From: Helicostylum pulchrum
Taxonomy: Eukaryota; Mucoromycota; Mucoromycetes; Mucorales; Mucoraceae
Reading direction: 5' to 3'
NCBI GenBank assembly: GCA_025677825.1
Contig: JAIXMO010000008.1
Span: 682,001 to 746,000, forward strand
Length of the DNA stretch: 64,000 bases
The notes below the pieces were generated by a model, which saw only the letters and a program-made list of their open reading frames with translations, ran no database searches and had not been told where the DNA came from. Each line of letters opens with the position of its first letter. Within the stretch, counting starts at the first letter, position 1. Shown piece by piece: positions 32,899 to 44,328 of the stretch. The translations under genes were made by a program, and so were the position numbers.

Positions 32899-35014
32899 GG
32901 TATCTTGAAAGAATTATACGTGAAAAAAGAGATGTTTCTCTGCGTCACAAAAAGAAAGTATGAAGGAAAATGCGAAAATACAAGTCACTAGTTTTTTTTT
33001 TTTTTTTTTTGGCACACTGGTTTTTTTGGCACTAGGTTTTTTAGAGGTAGAGTTTCCACTCAAAAAAAAATATCACACTATAAATTACAACATTATACGA
33101 CTGATTGGTTTAGAGTGTCATGGAAAGCCATGATCGCTGTCAGGTGCGGAAGAAACTGCATCTGCAGCCTTAATAGTGCTGTTATTATAGACACCCTTTT
33201 TTTTATTTCACCATATTACAATACATGTATAGGATAGTTTTTGGGAGTGACTCTGAGAGTGTAAGAGAAAGGCCAATTTTGATACAAGAGCCATCAGATT
33301 ATGCTCCCTCTCCAAAAAGCAGTAAATCATCAAATGGTTGAGAAGGAAAACTAAATTTAACTTTTGCTTAAAACGAAAGAAATAAATATGTTGCTTTTCT
33401 CTACATCTACGTTAACGGCTATGTAGTCGTTAACAGCTATCCGATGATTTAAATAAGTAGCTACTATTAGTTTGCACTCTCTTCAAAAAAAAAAAATTTA
33501 AATTCAGTACCAAACGCTTGTTAAACTTGTTACCTGTAGAAGCTTTCAAAGATTAACGTGATGGATATATGCCATTAAACGATAAAAAATAAACAGACAA
33601 GGTCAACTTGTAGCCTTCAAAGTTACAAACTTATAAAAAGTGTTTATCTCGTGATAAAAGTACAGCAAAAGGGATAACGAGTGTTATCTCTAGCCGAGGA
33701 ATAGTACGCTTAAGTAGGGTTTTCTAAGAGGATAATTGGAAGTGAACGCTATCTCATCAGCAATGAAATCGCATTAACACAGACAAACCCAATTAATGCG
33801 TCTTAAGTCATACTATTCAGAGGATACCTAAAGAAGGGGATCGCGTCAGCTTTTCCCTGTGGTCAACATGTCACCATAAAGTAGCGCACGCGTTTTAGAC
33901 TCACATTTACAAAAAAAAATCTTGTACTTTGAAAACACCAAGTGAAACCTTTGTTTTTTTCAGAAACCAGAGTTAAGGGACACCAATAATCTTGCAGCGA
34001 TACGACGTCTAAAAGTTATGTAGCTACTAGTTTGTCATGTTGTTACTTTAAACGGTATACGAGATTTACTTTTTACTTTTCCCGAAAAAACGCTCTGACA
34101 GGTTAACAAGATGAAGATGAACCCTGTCGCCAAAGGAAGAAAAAATGGTAATACCAACCTGTAGTTTTTTTAAAATCACAAGCTCATTACAAGTCTTCGT
34201 CTTATGATCACTACATTAACCCGTGAAAACTAGTTCTGGTATGAGGGATAGAAGGAAGTATTATTTCCGGCCGTAGCAGTACTACAAGGTCTTAATAATG
34301 TAGTAATCACTTGGAAAACCACCACGATACAGTATTAGGAAGAAGCATCTTAAGAAAGCTATTGCGTAATTTTAGTTTAGAAGCCTTTTTAGCTCAATGT
34401 ACTCAGGGTTTAAGAAGAAAAAGATAAAGAACATTCGCACAGTATAAAAGGTATATAGCAACTGTTAGGCTTAAAAAAAACCCCTCGTCATCATTTCTTG
34501 CTTACAGTGATGATCATACCTAACCAAGCGTAATGATAACTAGTATTTCAAATCGAGTACCGTATTATCTTCGATCGTTAAGATAAAACGATATATCAAC
34601 TTCCTATTTATTTTTTTAGGTGGGAGACGCAAAGTACATAAACCAAACTAAAATACACAACCTCTGATTTTAAGCGTTTCTTTGTTATGCGGAGAGCACA
34701 AGTGTAAGCGACTGGTATTTAAATTAAAACTTTAATAGTTTGCTGATATACTAAAGCAACCAGTAAATATTTTTTATTCTGTTAAACTGACAGTTATGGA
34801 CCCACTGGAACGGATGTGAGATAAAATAGTAAATCGGAAAATATTAAATTCTCGCTGTAGTAACGAAACGTTAGTAGCTCTCAGTGTATTGCGTGGAATG
34901 GGGTTCACACGAAATGGAAATCAATTGACGACTACATTTTTCTTAAATAGGAGCAGAGAAAAAAAAAATAGAGTTCTTTACTTTTTCTCATCTCTTTTAA
35001 TTTTTTTTTCTTTG
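32899..35014. other. 2.1 kb gene-poor stretch with paired GATA inverted repeats
   Basis: No plausible gene in any frame. Sequence is AT-rich and not simply repetitive. Notable are two inverted repeats of GATA boxes, TTATC-TCGT-GATAA at 33644-33657 and GATAAC-GAGT-GTTATC at 33673-33688, and a short direct repeat CGTTAAC(G/A)GCTAT at about 33410 and 33428. Other GATA or TATC words are scattered around 33720-33760. An upstream control region for the F-box gene, or a decayed locus, are both possible. Confidence 0.45.
33644..33688. promoter_or_regulatory. Two adjacent GATA inverted repeats with 4-base spacers
   Basis: TTATC and GATAA flank TCGT at 33644-33657. GATAAC and GTTATC flank GAGT at 33673-33688. 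GATA-type zinc-finger factors (nitrogen, iron and light regulators in fungi) bind paired GATA words. The sequence is directly visible; binding is inferred. The nearest start codon downstream is at 35015, rather far for a fungal promoter. Confidence 0.35.
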
Positions 35015-35794
35015 ATGGTTAATAGAACCGTTTTATTAAAATATTTATTTACTACTAAAAATCAGTATAAATCTGTTTCTAATCATGAATCAAAAGGTTC
35101 TTTATACCTTGAACAATTGCCAGATGAAATCCTTATACACATATTCTCCCAGTTTACACTTGATTTTGATACATTGGGAAACGTAATCGAATTATCTCCG
35201 CGTATGGAATACTTGGTTATACATGTGATAAGCCAGTATAGATTAAAACGTTTGCAAATGTCGTTACAGATAGATCAAGAAGGAAAGAACCGAATAAGCA
35301 GTAAATTTCAAGTGGAAAGATTTGATCCGGCTACTTTTAATGTATCAATGACATGTATGAATAAAACACCAAGAAGATATTACAGTAATAGAGCATCACC
35401 ATTGATTCGAAGTATGGATATGACGGATAGTTATAATGTATTATGGTTATCAGATAGTAATACGATTATTACAGATGATGACTATTCATCATTTAAAAGT
35501 AAAGAATTAGCTACGCAGCAAATTACAAAGACAGAAGGTGATACAAACAAGGGCGGAAAGGTCAACCGTAAAATTGAAACCAAAAAAGAAGGTCTACATA
35601 TTCTTCAAGTGACACATAACACCGCCTCACAAAGTAACAAATCAGTGAAATGGAAATTTGTATATCAAATAAGTGAGAAGCAAGGAAAAGAGTATCGCTT
35701 CTTACCGATTAATATTATAATCAAATTGGATCAGTTACTACTTTTATTAAATAAAAAGCAAAAAATAATGAATTGGGCAATAAATTATTTATAA
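35015..35794 (+). CDS. F-box domain protein
   Basis: A single-exon gene of 259 residues if started at MVNRTVLLKYLF (35015). The frame is open to 34889, but the upstream part reads like leader sequence. Residues about 28-60 form an F-box, YLEQLPDEILIHIFSQFTL, the motif that docks on Skp1 in SCF ubiquitin ligases. Beyond it lie no leucine-rich, WD40 or kelch repeats; the rest is hydrophilic, with DSYNVLWLSDSNTIITDDDY and a basic NKGGKVNRKIETKKE. The C-terminus is hydrophobic (IKLDQLLLLLNKKQK). The substrate is unknown. Confidence 0.7.
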   Translation: MVNRTVLLKYLFTTKNQYKSVSNHESKGSLYLEQLPDEILIHIFSQFTLDFDTLGNVIELSPRMEYLVIHVISQYRLKRLQMSLQIDQEGKNRISSKFQVERFDPATFNVSMTCMNKTPRRYYSNRASPLIRSMDMTDSYNVLWLSDSNTIITDDDYSSFKSKELATQQITKTEGDTNKGGKVNRKIETKKEGLHILQVTHNTASQSNKSVKWKFVYQISEKQGKEYRFLPINIIIKLDQLLLLLNKKQKIMNWAINYL

Positions 35795-35890
35795 GCCTCC
35801 ACCACCTTTTTGTATACATTTGTATATATAAATTAATATTCTCTTTCTTCTTTTTCTTTTTTTTTACCAAAAAAAATAACATTGTGAGTA

Positions 35891-37177
35891 ATGCCTATAC
35901 CACAAGGCTCTCATTCAACTCCCATACCAACCGGCAGAATTAGACAAAACCAACCTTTTCCTTTTGCTCCTCCCGATCGACAACAATCGATTTTTTCATC
36001 ACGCACTGTCTCTCCACCTCGAAAGAGTACTGGTATACCACGACTTGATGTGTTGCGTGAATCTCGACTTCATCAAACGTACCAATACAAGTCTTCGTCT
36101 CAAGCGCGATTGAGATCACATCGTGTCGGTTATGCAGAATATGGTCCCGAACATGGTCATCCTGTTTTTGTTATTGGCGGTTATGGTTGTACCCGATTAG
36201 TTGGCATCATGTTTGAAGAGATGGCGTTTCGATATGATATACGAATGATTTGGCCTGAGCGTCCAGGGTAAAAGTAAAGACATGTATATGATTAATTAAT
36301 TATACGTAAAACAAACATATTAACCCTCAAACTTTATGTACAAAGATATGGACTAAGTGAAGAATGTAATTCTCGAAAAATAACTGCCCTAGAATGGGCA
36401 GATGTTGTTATTCAACTGTCAGATTATTTAAATGTTCGCCAATTTAGCATTATTGCTCAATCTGTAGGTACAGTATTTGCTTTAGCCATTGTTCATAAAT
36501 ACAAGAAACGTATTTTGGGCCCCATCTATTTGATTTCTCCTTGGGTTTCTACGCAAGCAGCAAACACGTTTAAATGGACTCGTAGGTTACCTGCTCCCTT
36601 AGTAGCCAAAACGATTTCTTTAGCATTAGATGTGATGTGGGTATTTAACAAATCCTCAAAGTCAGACGAAGATACAGAAGATGAAGCGGGGAGAAGATCA
36701 AACAGTAGTGATAAAAAGAGAAATCCGAAATCTAGACATACCATTTTAGCTTACGAGGAAGACGAATTATTAGCTTCTCTGGACGATGATGTGGATTTAG
36801 CAACTGATTTTCCAACCAATAGACCTTTACGCCACTTTGTTCGACCAAAACATATGTCCTTGTATTTGGCTATGAATAAACGTAGAATGTCTGAGGCGTA
36901 TAGTCAAGGCCAGCTATGTGATTTGATGGTCGCGTTAGAGAAATACCATTCTTTCGGTTTCAATTACTCTGATGTAAAGATACCTGTGTCTGCTGTATGG
37001 GGCGATAAAGATGGTTTGATTCCTCAAAAGGCAATTGAGTATCTTGCCAGTAGTTTGCATGATGTTCGGTTAAAGATCTTGGAAAGTGAAGGGCATGATT
37101 TGGTTTGGAAGGAAGGTGTAATGGAATGGGCTTTAAGGGGGATAGCAGAAAGACATTGTAAAGGAAAACTCATCTAA
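35891..37177 (+). CDS. Alpha/beta-hydrolase fold protein
   Basis: Two exons, 35891-36267 and 36346-37177, give 402 residues. The hydrolase fold starts near residue 80: VGYAEYGPEHGHPVFVIGG, then the nucleophile elbow IIAQSVGTVFALAI, where Ser sits in A-Q-S-V-G rather than G-x-S-x-G. The acid is in VSAVWGDKDGLIP and the base in KILESEGHDLVWKEG, so the Ser-Asp-His triad looks complete. The N-terminal 75 residues are a Pro/Ser/Arg-rich disordered leader. A cap insertion of about 90 residues holds acidic and basic low-complexity (KSSKSDEDTEDEAG, SLDDDVDLATD). The substrate cannot be inferred. Confidence 0.82.
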
Positions 37178-37283
37178 AAGAAAAAAAACTATACACATAT
37201 ATATATACCCTTCAGCAAAAAAAAAAAAAAATTAACTCTTTTTAATCACTTCCATAACGAAAATAAATAATATTTGTACCTGA

Positions 37284-38936
37284 ATGAGTACATTTAATGG
37301 GTGTATTAGAGAATACCCTATTCTTGCTATTGATCGTTTTATTTCTAATGATTCTAAACAATACTTTATATTAAGTCATGTTCATAAAGGTACTTTTTAT
37401 TTTTTTATTTTTGGGAACATTAAGGCTTATTTTAAAAAACAAGATCACATGCATGGTCTCGAGAATCCTAATTTCAAAGAAAAAGTTTATTGTACCGAGC
37501 AAACAGCACTACTGCTTCCTTTTATGGAAAAACGTACATCAAAGCAATTTATGTATAGTCATTTGAAGGAACTTGTGGTCCCTGTTCCGTATCATGAAAC
37601 TATTGTATTTGAATTTAGTCAACACAACTCAATTAAACTTACATTTTTACCAGCCAATCATTGTCCCGGCGCAGCACTGTAAGTAAAATAAATCATCCCC
37701 TCCCCCTTTATATTTCTTTTTTTTTTTTGCGATAAAAAAACTAAATACCACCCCCATTTTAGTACTCTTATAGAGGGAAATAATGGAACTGTACTCTACA
37801 CTGGTGATATGCGAGCAGAAACAATTTTTGTTACTAATAACCTTGATTATATAAAGAACTTTCGAATTAAAAACTTGTATATGGATACCACGTGCTGTTA
37901 CGCAGAGAAAAGAAATTTTATATCCAAGGTAATGAATTAATGCAAAACAGTTTTATTGTTTTGTGTAGTAGTAGTACAAACTAATATATTTGTATAGATT
38001 GCTTCAGTATATCTATTAACGCAATTAATTCAATCCTACTCCAATCATTATCATATATATTTAGACTGCTGGACAGTTGGATATGAAGAAGTTTGGATGG
38101 CGATTGCAGGGACTTTTAAAGCAAAAGTACATGTTTCGCGACGACGTTACGCGCTCTATTGTCGTATGGACCCAGTTTTTAAAAGTATATTAACTACCGA
38201 TCCAACTTGTACACGATTCCACTCGTGCCACTGGGACGACGAATCCTGTCGCGCGCATGAAAATAATATGATAAGCATACGCTTTACATCAAACGAAAAT
38301 ACTAGCCCGATAAAATATATTCCTGCAAAACAATCGAATCAACTTTTAATGACTGATTTACCCTACGACAGTAAACCTTTGGAGCAAATGGTAAAAAATA
38401 GTATTTTTTTTGTTTGCAGCAAATATACTACTTTTATTTATATATTTATTCAAACGCATTAGATTATACCCTTTTCCACTCACTCCTCCTTGTCTGAAAT
38501 TGTCTTTTTTTACAATTTCGTAAACCTGAAAGAATTTACACCATGCGTGGCTCGTGGTGGTTGGGAAACTTTGGATCAAATGAGACTCTTGCTAATACAA
38601 GAAGGGTATAGGTTAAACACTGATCCTTCTTCTTCAGATATCGAAAGAACAAATGCTTCCAGTAGCTCTTGTGAAAATACTTTAACATCTACCGGGGCAG
38701 ATGACGACCCACAAAGCAGCGTCGAACAGAGTTTCAATTATATTTCTACTTGCGAATCCGTTTCTGGTCAGGTCAGTTTGGAGCAATCTTGTCCGGTATT
38801 ATTTGAATCCAAGTATTGTAACGAACTTTTTATTACCAAAACGAATACTCATAAGCTTATAAAATCAATTAAAGCGTTACAAAAAAGGAGGGGTAAAAGT
38901 AAAAGTGGGACCAAATATAATCCCGTTTGTTTATAG
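37284..38936 (+). CDS. Artemis/SNM1-type metallo-beta-lactamase DNA-repair nuclease
   Basis: This is a beta-CASP family nuclease. Five exons, 37284-37389, 37444-37678, 37763-37928, 37998-38390 and 38463-38936, give 457 residues. The first junction restores the metal motif: SHVHK|DHMHGL, i.e. HxHxDH. Motif 3 is FLPANHCPGAAL. EGNNGTVLYTGDMRAE supplies the next metal Asp, and YMDTTCC follows. The beta-CASP region ends in IPFSTHSSLSEIVFF. HKDHMHGL and GNNGTVLYTGDMR resemble Artemis (DCLRE1C), which opens hairpins and trims ends in non-homologous end joining, more than Pso2/SNM1A, whose motif is usually HSDHY. The C-terminal 130 residues are Ser/Thr-rich, ending in a basic KRRGKSKSGTK. It is shorter than animal Artemis. 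Confidence 0.87.
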
Positions 38937-40935
38937 CTTAATAGAAACAAAATTTCGCCTAGTTAGTTTGTAGACATATGCTAAAATATGTAGCATATTT
39001 GAATTAAAAAACTTGAAAATGAAACTTTAACCAAATAATTTTTCTTTAAGTCTGAAACAAGTTACTGAAATATACAACTAATGGGTGTTAAGTTTTATTG
39101 ATATTTTCCCGTTGTTTCTATCATTGTGCTAGTTTATTTTACAGTCGTATCTTTATCTTGAATTTTAGATCTGTGTCATCTGCGAGCCCTACAAGTATCT
39201 CGAAATATTTGGCTCCAGGTGACCGCATTACACCTATGGTCTGCAAAGATACGTAGTAAATTAAATATTTTATTAAAAAATATTTATACTTCGATATACA
39301 AATTAAACCTTACAGGCAGACCATTGAAGTCTATGTTGGCCGATTCTTTTGACATGCTTCAACGCGTTTCATATACTCTGTCCCTTTTTCTACTTTTTGT
39401 AATCAGTTGTAAGTTTTTACAAGTAATTTTTTTTTACTTTTGAATAAAAGTTTACTCCCATATGATATTATAAGCCATAGTACATGACGTCTTGAGGGCT
39501 CAGCTTTCAGTCAAGTATCTAGTAGCAATACGTTATTTTTTTGTACATTTGTTCGATATATACAGAAGCGTTAGATGATACAGTCTAATACGAATGTAAT
39601 ATGATATTCTTTGTCTGGAACCTCACATGGTATTTATGCAAATAAGCTATTAAGTTTAGCCAAGTCTTTTTTCTTTTTTTCTTTTTTTTTTTTGCCAAAA
39701 ATATTATAATTTTATTAGTAAGTATCAAAACATTGCGAGTGCTTTACATTTTGTTTATTTTAATGCAGAGCCAATGCAGAAGTCATAGACTCTTTTTTTT
39801 TATAAACTCTCAAACAATATTGAGGCATTTAAATGCCCTTTATTTCTTTCGCGGTGTAAAAAATAAAACATGTTTGTCATCTATCGTATACTCTCTCCGA
39901 GTCAATTTCTAGATATATTTAAACCTTTATTTAAAGGGATAATTTCAGCCGAGTTTACTATTTAAAAAAAAAAGATGATAGACAGAGTAAGGGCCAGCTA
40001 ATCAACCTGCAGCTCAGGCATATTTGACCGTGCTGGTTCCACGCAGCACTACTGTCCGCATCTGTAATTACTATATGGGGTAACCACGCATATAATTTAG
40101 AAGAGAGAGAGTACGAAACGCCTTCCGGTTTAATGTGTAGCTGAGACAATGTATATATCTTTTTGGGCGTTTAATGGTTATTGTGCTGATCAAAACGTAG
40201 CTTTTCATCGTTGCCGCTACGAGGTCCGGTTATTTATTACTATACGAAAACAAATTTTTCTTTAGGCAAGTAGTAAGTATTCATATCCGTCTTTCTCCGG
40301 ACACACAGGTTTGTAAGTCACTGCTGTGGTGGGCTTTGCAAGAAATAAAAAATATGTATTGTACTCATCAATCAGCCTCTTGTGTGCTTGTACGAATTAT
40401 GGTGATTATGTAATTGTTAATACCTCTCTAACTTTCTCTCTTTTTGGTTAATATATATTTTTCCTTTAACTATTATCAATTGTAATCTTTGGTAAACTGA
40501 ATGTATCATTGAAAGTTTAAACACGTATGACAACAAGGTATTTACACAAGAATGGCGTAGATGAGTGGGTTACAAAGGATTTCGAAATATCTATTTTTAG
40601 ATGCTTATAAATACGATAGAAAAAACAAAAAGTTTAGTACAGTCTAATGGAAGGTTATGTTGTAATGTGTGACGCTACTCATTTGACGGCACGCTCCGTA
40701 GAAAGAAAAAAAAAAAGATCAACGCGGGGCTTTAAATAAATGTATGTTTTTTCGGAATGATTCCTGCCACATAAAAAAGTATAAAACACACTAACTGTTA
40801 AATAGTCTAGACACAGGCGGAGAGTTAATGGAATCAAGATTATGCGGATACGAAAAAAGGTAAGGTTTTTATTTAAGAAATGTTACAAAAGAGAGGAAAT
40901 ACAATAATAAAAAGAGAGAGACAGAGAGAAATCTA
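38937..40935. other. 2 kb intergenic region
   Basis: No convincing gene on either strand; frames are 60-75 codons at most with no family resemblance and no phase-compatible splice partners that I could find. AT-rich with T and A tracts (for example about 39668-39692). It separates two convergent genes. Confidence 0.5.
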
Positions 40936-42591
40936 TTAATTCTTAATCTTCTCAATCTTTGCATCACTTCCGCCTTTAGGAATAGCAAGACCGATTTGAA
41001 GATTGCTGGAATCGTAAATATGATAAAAGTTATTAAGGAAAGCACCACCGAGAACCCAATTTTTATCGTCAGCAGTGTTACGATTGATAAGGGTATGACA
41101 AACATCCTTTGAATCTTGAATGACGTATGCCTTTGGAGGTAAAGAAACGCGATAGCCATTAAAGTCTATTTTAAAAGTAGGCAAAGTGTCTAAGTCACAA
41201 CACTTGAACTTGTAGGTTCTATCTTGTTCATCGTATGTGGCATCAATTGAAGCATGAAGAAGATCTGCTTGTTTTGTAGGAGCAGAGACAAAATTAGAAC
41301 CTGTGCTAAGTGATGCCAAGGATTTAGGTGCTAATTTAATATCAATCTTGTCTGTGAATTTTACGCATTTAATTTCAGTCTTCCAAAAAGGTGAATCACC
41401 ATAGTCACAAGTAGGTAATTTAAGGTAAGCTAATTCTCCCTTGTAGACGTTATGATCAACACCACCAAAGATGAATTCTGCGTCGGATTTATCGTTATCT
41501 CGCTTTTGGTAGAATCCGTTTTGATTTGTAGTGACCATACCAAATTGTTGTGAGCCAGTACCGTAAGCCATTTGAAAGCCATTTTGAGCAAATCCACCAT
41601 TACTGACAACTATAAATAAATAAATATACATTTTTAGTAAGTAAAATAGGACATTTAAAAACATTAGTCTAGATCTTCTTACATTGACGCTCTAAAATAA
41701 AAATAAACGGGCTTAGTATATACGCTCACACAAAAAAGTGTTCAATATTAGTCTTACTTGTTGTGGCTGAGTTATTTGATGTCAAATAGTTGGTGGTGCC
41801 ATCAGAATTGAAACCACCTAAACCAAGTGAGCCAACTATAGAAATTTGTTATTGTTATGCAAAAAAATTGATTGTAAAATAGCTACTTACGGTAATTATC
41901 GCCGCCAAGACCTTTAACACTGTATGCACTACCAAACATTTGATTTGATACAGCAAGACCCGCGACAGAAATAGTATCCTATAAATAATATATACAATAA
42001 TAAATAAACAAATAAACAACTACTAGGATAAAAAAGAAATTGTTACTCTGTAAAGTCTAGCATCAAGACAGACTCCTTCGTCGTATTTAATAGAAACTTT
42101 CTTTTGGTGAAGGTTGACTGATGTTGTAGAAGCATTAGCATTGTAGAGATGTGATTGTTGACGACATTCTGGAGTATGACACTAAAAATTTTTATAAATA
42201 TTAAATAAAGCAGTTACGTCAAAAAAAAAACCAAAAAATTTAGTACCTCAGCGGAAGGCACCCAAGTTAAAGAGTTACTGGTATCAAACACAACCGAGAA
42301 AGTTTGTGAAGGTGTACCTATATTATTACATATTAGTTACAAATACATTCAAAACAAGTATTTTCGATATAATAATACATACCAACTTTGATTTTTGCGA
42401 CAAGCTATTAAATAATAAAAAAAATGAGTTAAGGGGAATTTTGAAAGGGGATATTACAGACGACAACATACCAAACCATCTTCAATTGTCATGGGTTCTC
42501 TTTTTAAAGCACATCTTTTCTCAAGTGTTGCCGCTTTAGTTGTTGACGCTAAAAATAAGGCGGTAGATAATAATACAGTAGTAAAACGCAT
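40936..42591 (-). CDS. Secreted pepsin-like aspartic protease homologue lacking the second catalytic Asp
   Basis: The signal peptide is RFTTVLLSTALFLASTTKA (start ATG at 42591). About six exons encode roughly 410-430 residues of pepsin (A1) fold. The first active-site loop reads SVVFDTSNSLTWVPSAE, keeping Asp but with DTS instead of DTG. The flap region is VSIKYDEGVCLDARLY. The second active-site loop, normally D-[TS]-G, reads SLASLSTGSNFVSAPTKQ, so Ser replaces the catalytic Asp. FIFGGVDHNVYKGELAYL and WVLGGAFLNNFYHIYD, with the latter's closing Tyr-Asp, are otherwise normal. With one of two essential Asp residues missing, the protein is predicted to be proteolytically inactive. It could act as an inhibitor, lectin-like or binding protein. 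The reading frame is intact, so it does not look like a pseudogene. Confidence 0.85.
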
Positions 42592-43238
42592 GATGATGTT
42601 GTTGTTGTTGTTGTTATATATTGTTGTCTATTATATTATCACACAAAAAAGTTTTTTTACAAAATAAATAAATATGAAAAAGAAGACACTTTTTTTAAAA
42701 AATAATAATTAATGGGCTGCGTTTTTATAGAAAAATAAAATAAAATAAGGGGGCGATATTTTCAGTTTTTGCTGGTGTAACTTTAGCAAAAAAAAAAAAG
42801 CATATCACCTGTGACTTTTTCCTATCTTACTTTTGCAAGCAAAAATAGAACCACGTCAAAAATCCTTATACTACTATTATTTTTTGTTGTCATGAGAAAA
42901 ATGTATTCTGGTATATTTTTAAAGTTTTTTATTTAAAAATAAAATTTGTACGCTGAGTTTTTTTTCTTTTTTGTGTGTGTGTGTGTTTTGTTGCCAGTAT
43001 ATAGCATTTATATACACTTGTTACTTGTATATAAGGGTAAGCATAAAGACATATACCAGTTAAATTTAATTAAAAAAAAAAATACCTGCATCAATTAATT
43101 ATTATTGGCAAAAATTAATTTATTATTTTTTTTTTTGCAGCCCCAAAAGTGTCGCTCTCTCTACTTTTTGCAGCAGCAGCAACAAAAAATTATTGTGTAG
43201 TGGTCCTATTTTAATCAACTGCGCATTATAAACAAGAG
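42592..43238. other. Intergenic region between two secreted-protein genes
   Basis: 647 bases between the start of the aspartic-protease homologue and the stop of the CFEM-like gene. It carries a (TTG)n tract at about 42596-42615 just upstream of the protease ATG, poly-A/poly-T runs and TG repeats (about 42972-42986). No gene is seen. Confidence 0.5.
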
Positions 43239-44030
43239 CTAAGTTAAAAACCATGTAGTGATACCCGCTACTACCATAAAAACACTTTGACCAACTCCAT
43301 ATGAACTTGTTGACATGGAAGTAGATGCGGTAGTAGTGTTGCTTGAGGCTGAGTGACTAGGCAAAAGAACAGAGGCACTGTTACTAGCTACTACTTGAGA
43401 ACTTATGGCAACTGATGGCAATACTGCACTACTTGCCGTTCTAAATTTAAATAAATATATATATATGAGTCTACAGTGATAAAAACTTTAATATCAGCCA
43501 CTTTTTTTTTTTTTTTTACGTATTATAAGTTTTGGCAATAGAGCAAAAAGTATCCTTTGAACCTTGTACAAATGGTCTACCAACATCTTGAGGGCAGCTA
43601 TCAAAGCAAGACAACTTTGCCGTATGCCACTATTATACACAAACGTTTAATACATGTATATACGTATATTTTGCGTAGTATTTTTTTCGTAGTGTATACC
43701 TTACAAAGACAAGCATAATCTATTAATAAAAATAAAACTGTTAGGGTGATACAAAGAGTCATCATCATCTCCATTCTATAATTATACCTTGATCGGTACA
43801 TGTTTTAAGATAAATATCTTCAGTTGAAAGACAGGTAGTTAACCTATAAATGATATGATGATTTAATTTTTTGTTTGTGTGTAACACACACGCACACACA
43901 CACACACACATTATGATGTTGTTAAATATAGATGTTATACATACACTTCTTGAGCTGTACAGGCAGGTGATTGGCCTGACACCAACTGAGATAACACAAA
44001 AACTGAGGCAAGAGCAAAAACAAACTTCAT
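43239..44030 (-). CDS. CFEM-like, probably GPI-anchored cell-surface protein
   Basis: The start is ATG at 44030 with signal peptide KFVFALASVFVLSQLVSG. Short exons join in phase: PACTAQEV, LTTCLSTEDIYLKTCTDQ, DYACLCK, then WHTAKLSCFDSCPQDVGRP and KDTFCSIAKTYNT, followed by a Ser/Thr/Val-rich stalk and a hydrophobic C-terminus (VGQSVFMVVAGITTWFLT). Eight cysteines are spaced C-x8-C-x10-C-x6-C-x1-C-x8-C-x3-C-x16-C, with TD before C-L-C, close to the fungal CFEM pattern. CFEM proteins sit on the cell wall or membrane and some bind heme. The Ser/Thr stalk plus terminal hydrophobic segment without basic tail supports GPI anchoring. About 150 residues. Confidence 0.75.
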
Positions 44031-44328
44031 TATATACAGCGGAAAAAAATAAATAAAGAAAAATAACTAGAAAGACCATTATATATACTATCAAAAAATA
44101 AAGGGGGAAGAAGAAAAAAAAAAGATTTAAGGGTCCTTGGATAAATATCTACTCCTAAGCAGAAAAACAATTATTTTATTCTTTCATGTACATGGATTTA
44201 ACTGTAATAAAAACACTTGACCTTCTTGTTTGAAATAGAATTTTTATGTTTATTTTGCTTCAGAATACAAAATACATGCAGGAGTTTTATTTATACGCAT
44301 TTTATCATGTTTATGTTTTTTTTACTCT
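44031..44328. other. Intergenic region between the CFEM-like gene and the isomerase gene
   Basis: About 300 bases, AT-rich, holding the promoter of the CFEM-like gene and the 3' flank of the enoyl-CoA isomerase gene. Nothing else is seen. Confidence 0.5.

Noticed and set aside
39219..39443. 74-codon frame between Artemis and the protease homologue
   Set aside because: Lys/Leu/Phe-rich chance translation with no motifs and no splice support.
40936..42591. Aspartic-protease homologue as a pseudogene
   Set aside because: All exons are open and in phase, with intact signal peptide and conserved family motifs; only the catalytic residues are changed.
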